Shown piece after piece: positions 22,207 through 22,215 of a stretch of 22,215 nucleotides of DNA (its first letter is position 1; the number at the start of each line of letters is the position of its first letter). The translations under genes were made by a program, and so were the position numbers. Origin of the DNA: an uncultured bacterium (GTDB lineage Bacteria > Bacillota > Clostridia > Oscillospirales > Acutalibacteraceae). The DNA is taken from assembly GCA_905215855.1 (NCBI GenBank), contig CAJMRT010000035.1:1-22215 (forward strand), written 5' to 3'. The notes below the pieces were generated by a model that worked only from the letters and a program-made list of their open reading frames with translations, had not been told where the DNA came from and made no database searches.

Positions 22207-22215
22207 TTGAATCTC

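Noticed and set aside
1..22215. tRNA, rRNA, insertion sequence, phage or attachment-site features
   Set aside because: No cloverleaf, rRNA core motif, transposase or integrase sequence was recognised on either strand.

Overview
The window looks like chromosomal DNA of a low-to-moderate G+C, anaerobic, Gram-positive gut bacterium of the Clostridia, most likely a Ruminococcus-type member of the Oscillospiraceae/Ruminococcaceae. Reasons: strong AGGAGG-type ribosome binding sites, near-consensus sigma-A promoters (TTGNNN-17-TATAAT), a four-cysteine L28, sporulation-linked genes (gerW/ytfJ, dacF), and several surface proteins with Thr/Pro-rich linkers and a sortase-like tail. Three of these surface proteins resemble starch-binding and cohesin (amylosome-type) proteins known from Ruminococcus bromii. 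The species is inferred, not shown.

Layout. 2-1447 (+): 3' two thirds of a Zn/Cd-type P1B ATPase with its terminator. 1638-4975 (+): promoter, short structured leader and the branched-chain amino acid genes ilvB-ilvN-ilvC. 4984-5309: three tandem copies of a ~115-bp element, each a conserved fold followed by an intrinsic terminator; this is the least explained piece of the window. 5383-8440 (-): two separately transcribed secreted proteins, one with four FN3-like modules and one with two tandem repeats and a cell-wall anchor. 8635-11789 (-): operon for a divergent carboxyltransferase, a biotin carrier protein and an OadA-like carboxyltransferase, laid out like the 12S/1.3S/5S subunits of propionibacterial transcarboxylase and with no sodium-pump subunit. 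12020-17225 (-): seven-gene housekeeping operon, M50 protease-scpA-scpB-DUF2953-gerW-dacF-rluB. 17424-17612 (+): rpmB, divergent from it. 17781-22206 (-): one cohesin-like scaffold protein with an N-terminal starch-binding-like module, then two tandem near-identical paralogues carrying the same kind of N-terminal module, each a single-gene unit with its own terminator; the first two also have a visible promoter, while the upstream region of the third lies outside the window.

How the genes fit together. The last block reads as a cell-surface glycan (probably starch) capture locus: the three proteins share a signal peptide, an aromatic-rich N-terminal module, a Thr/Pro/Asn-rich spacer and the same AVQTG-hydrophobic-basic tail. 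The two paralogues would display binding modules, while the cohesin-like protein could also hold dockerin-bearing enzymes encoded elsewhere. The carboxyltransferase operon would move a carboxyl group between oxaloacetate/pyruvate and an acyl-CoA through biotin. The scp/dac/gerW operon links chromosome segregation, cell-wall/spore maturation and ribosome modification.

Limits: all family calls are from reading motifs by eye; no database search, RNA folding or alignment program was run.
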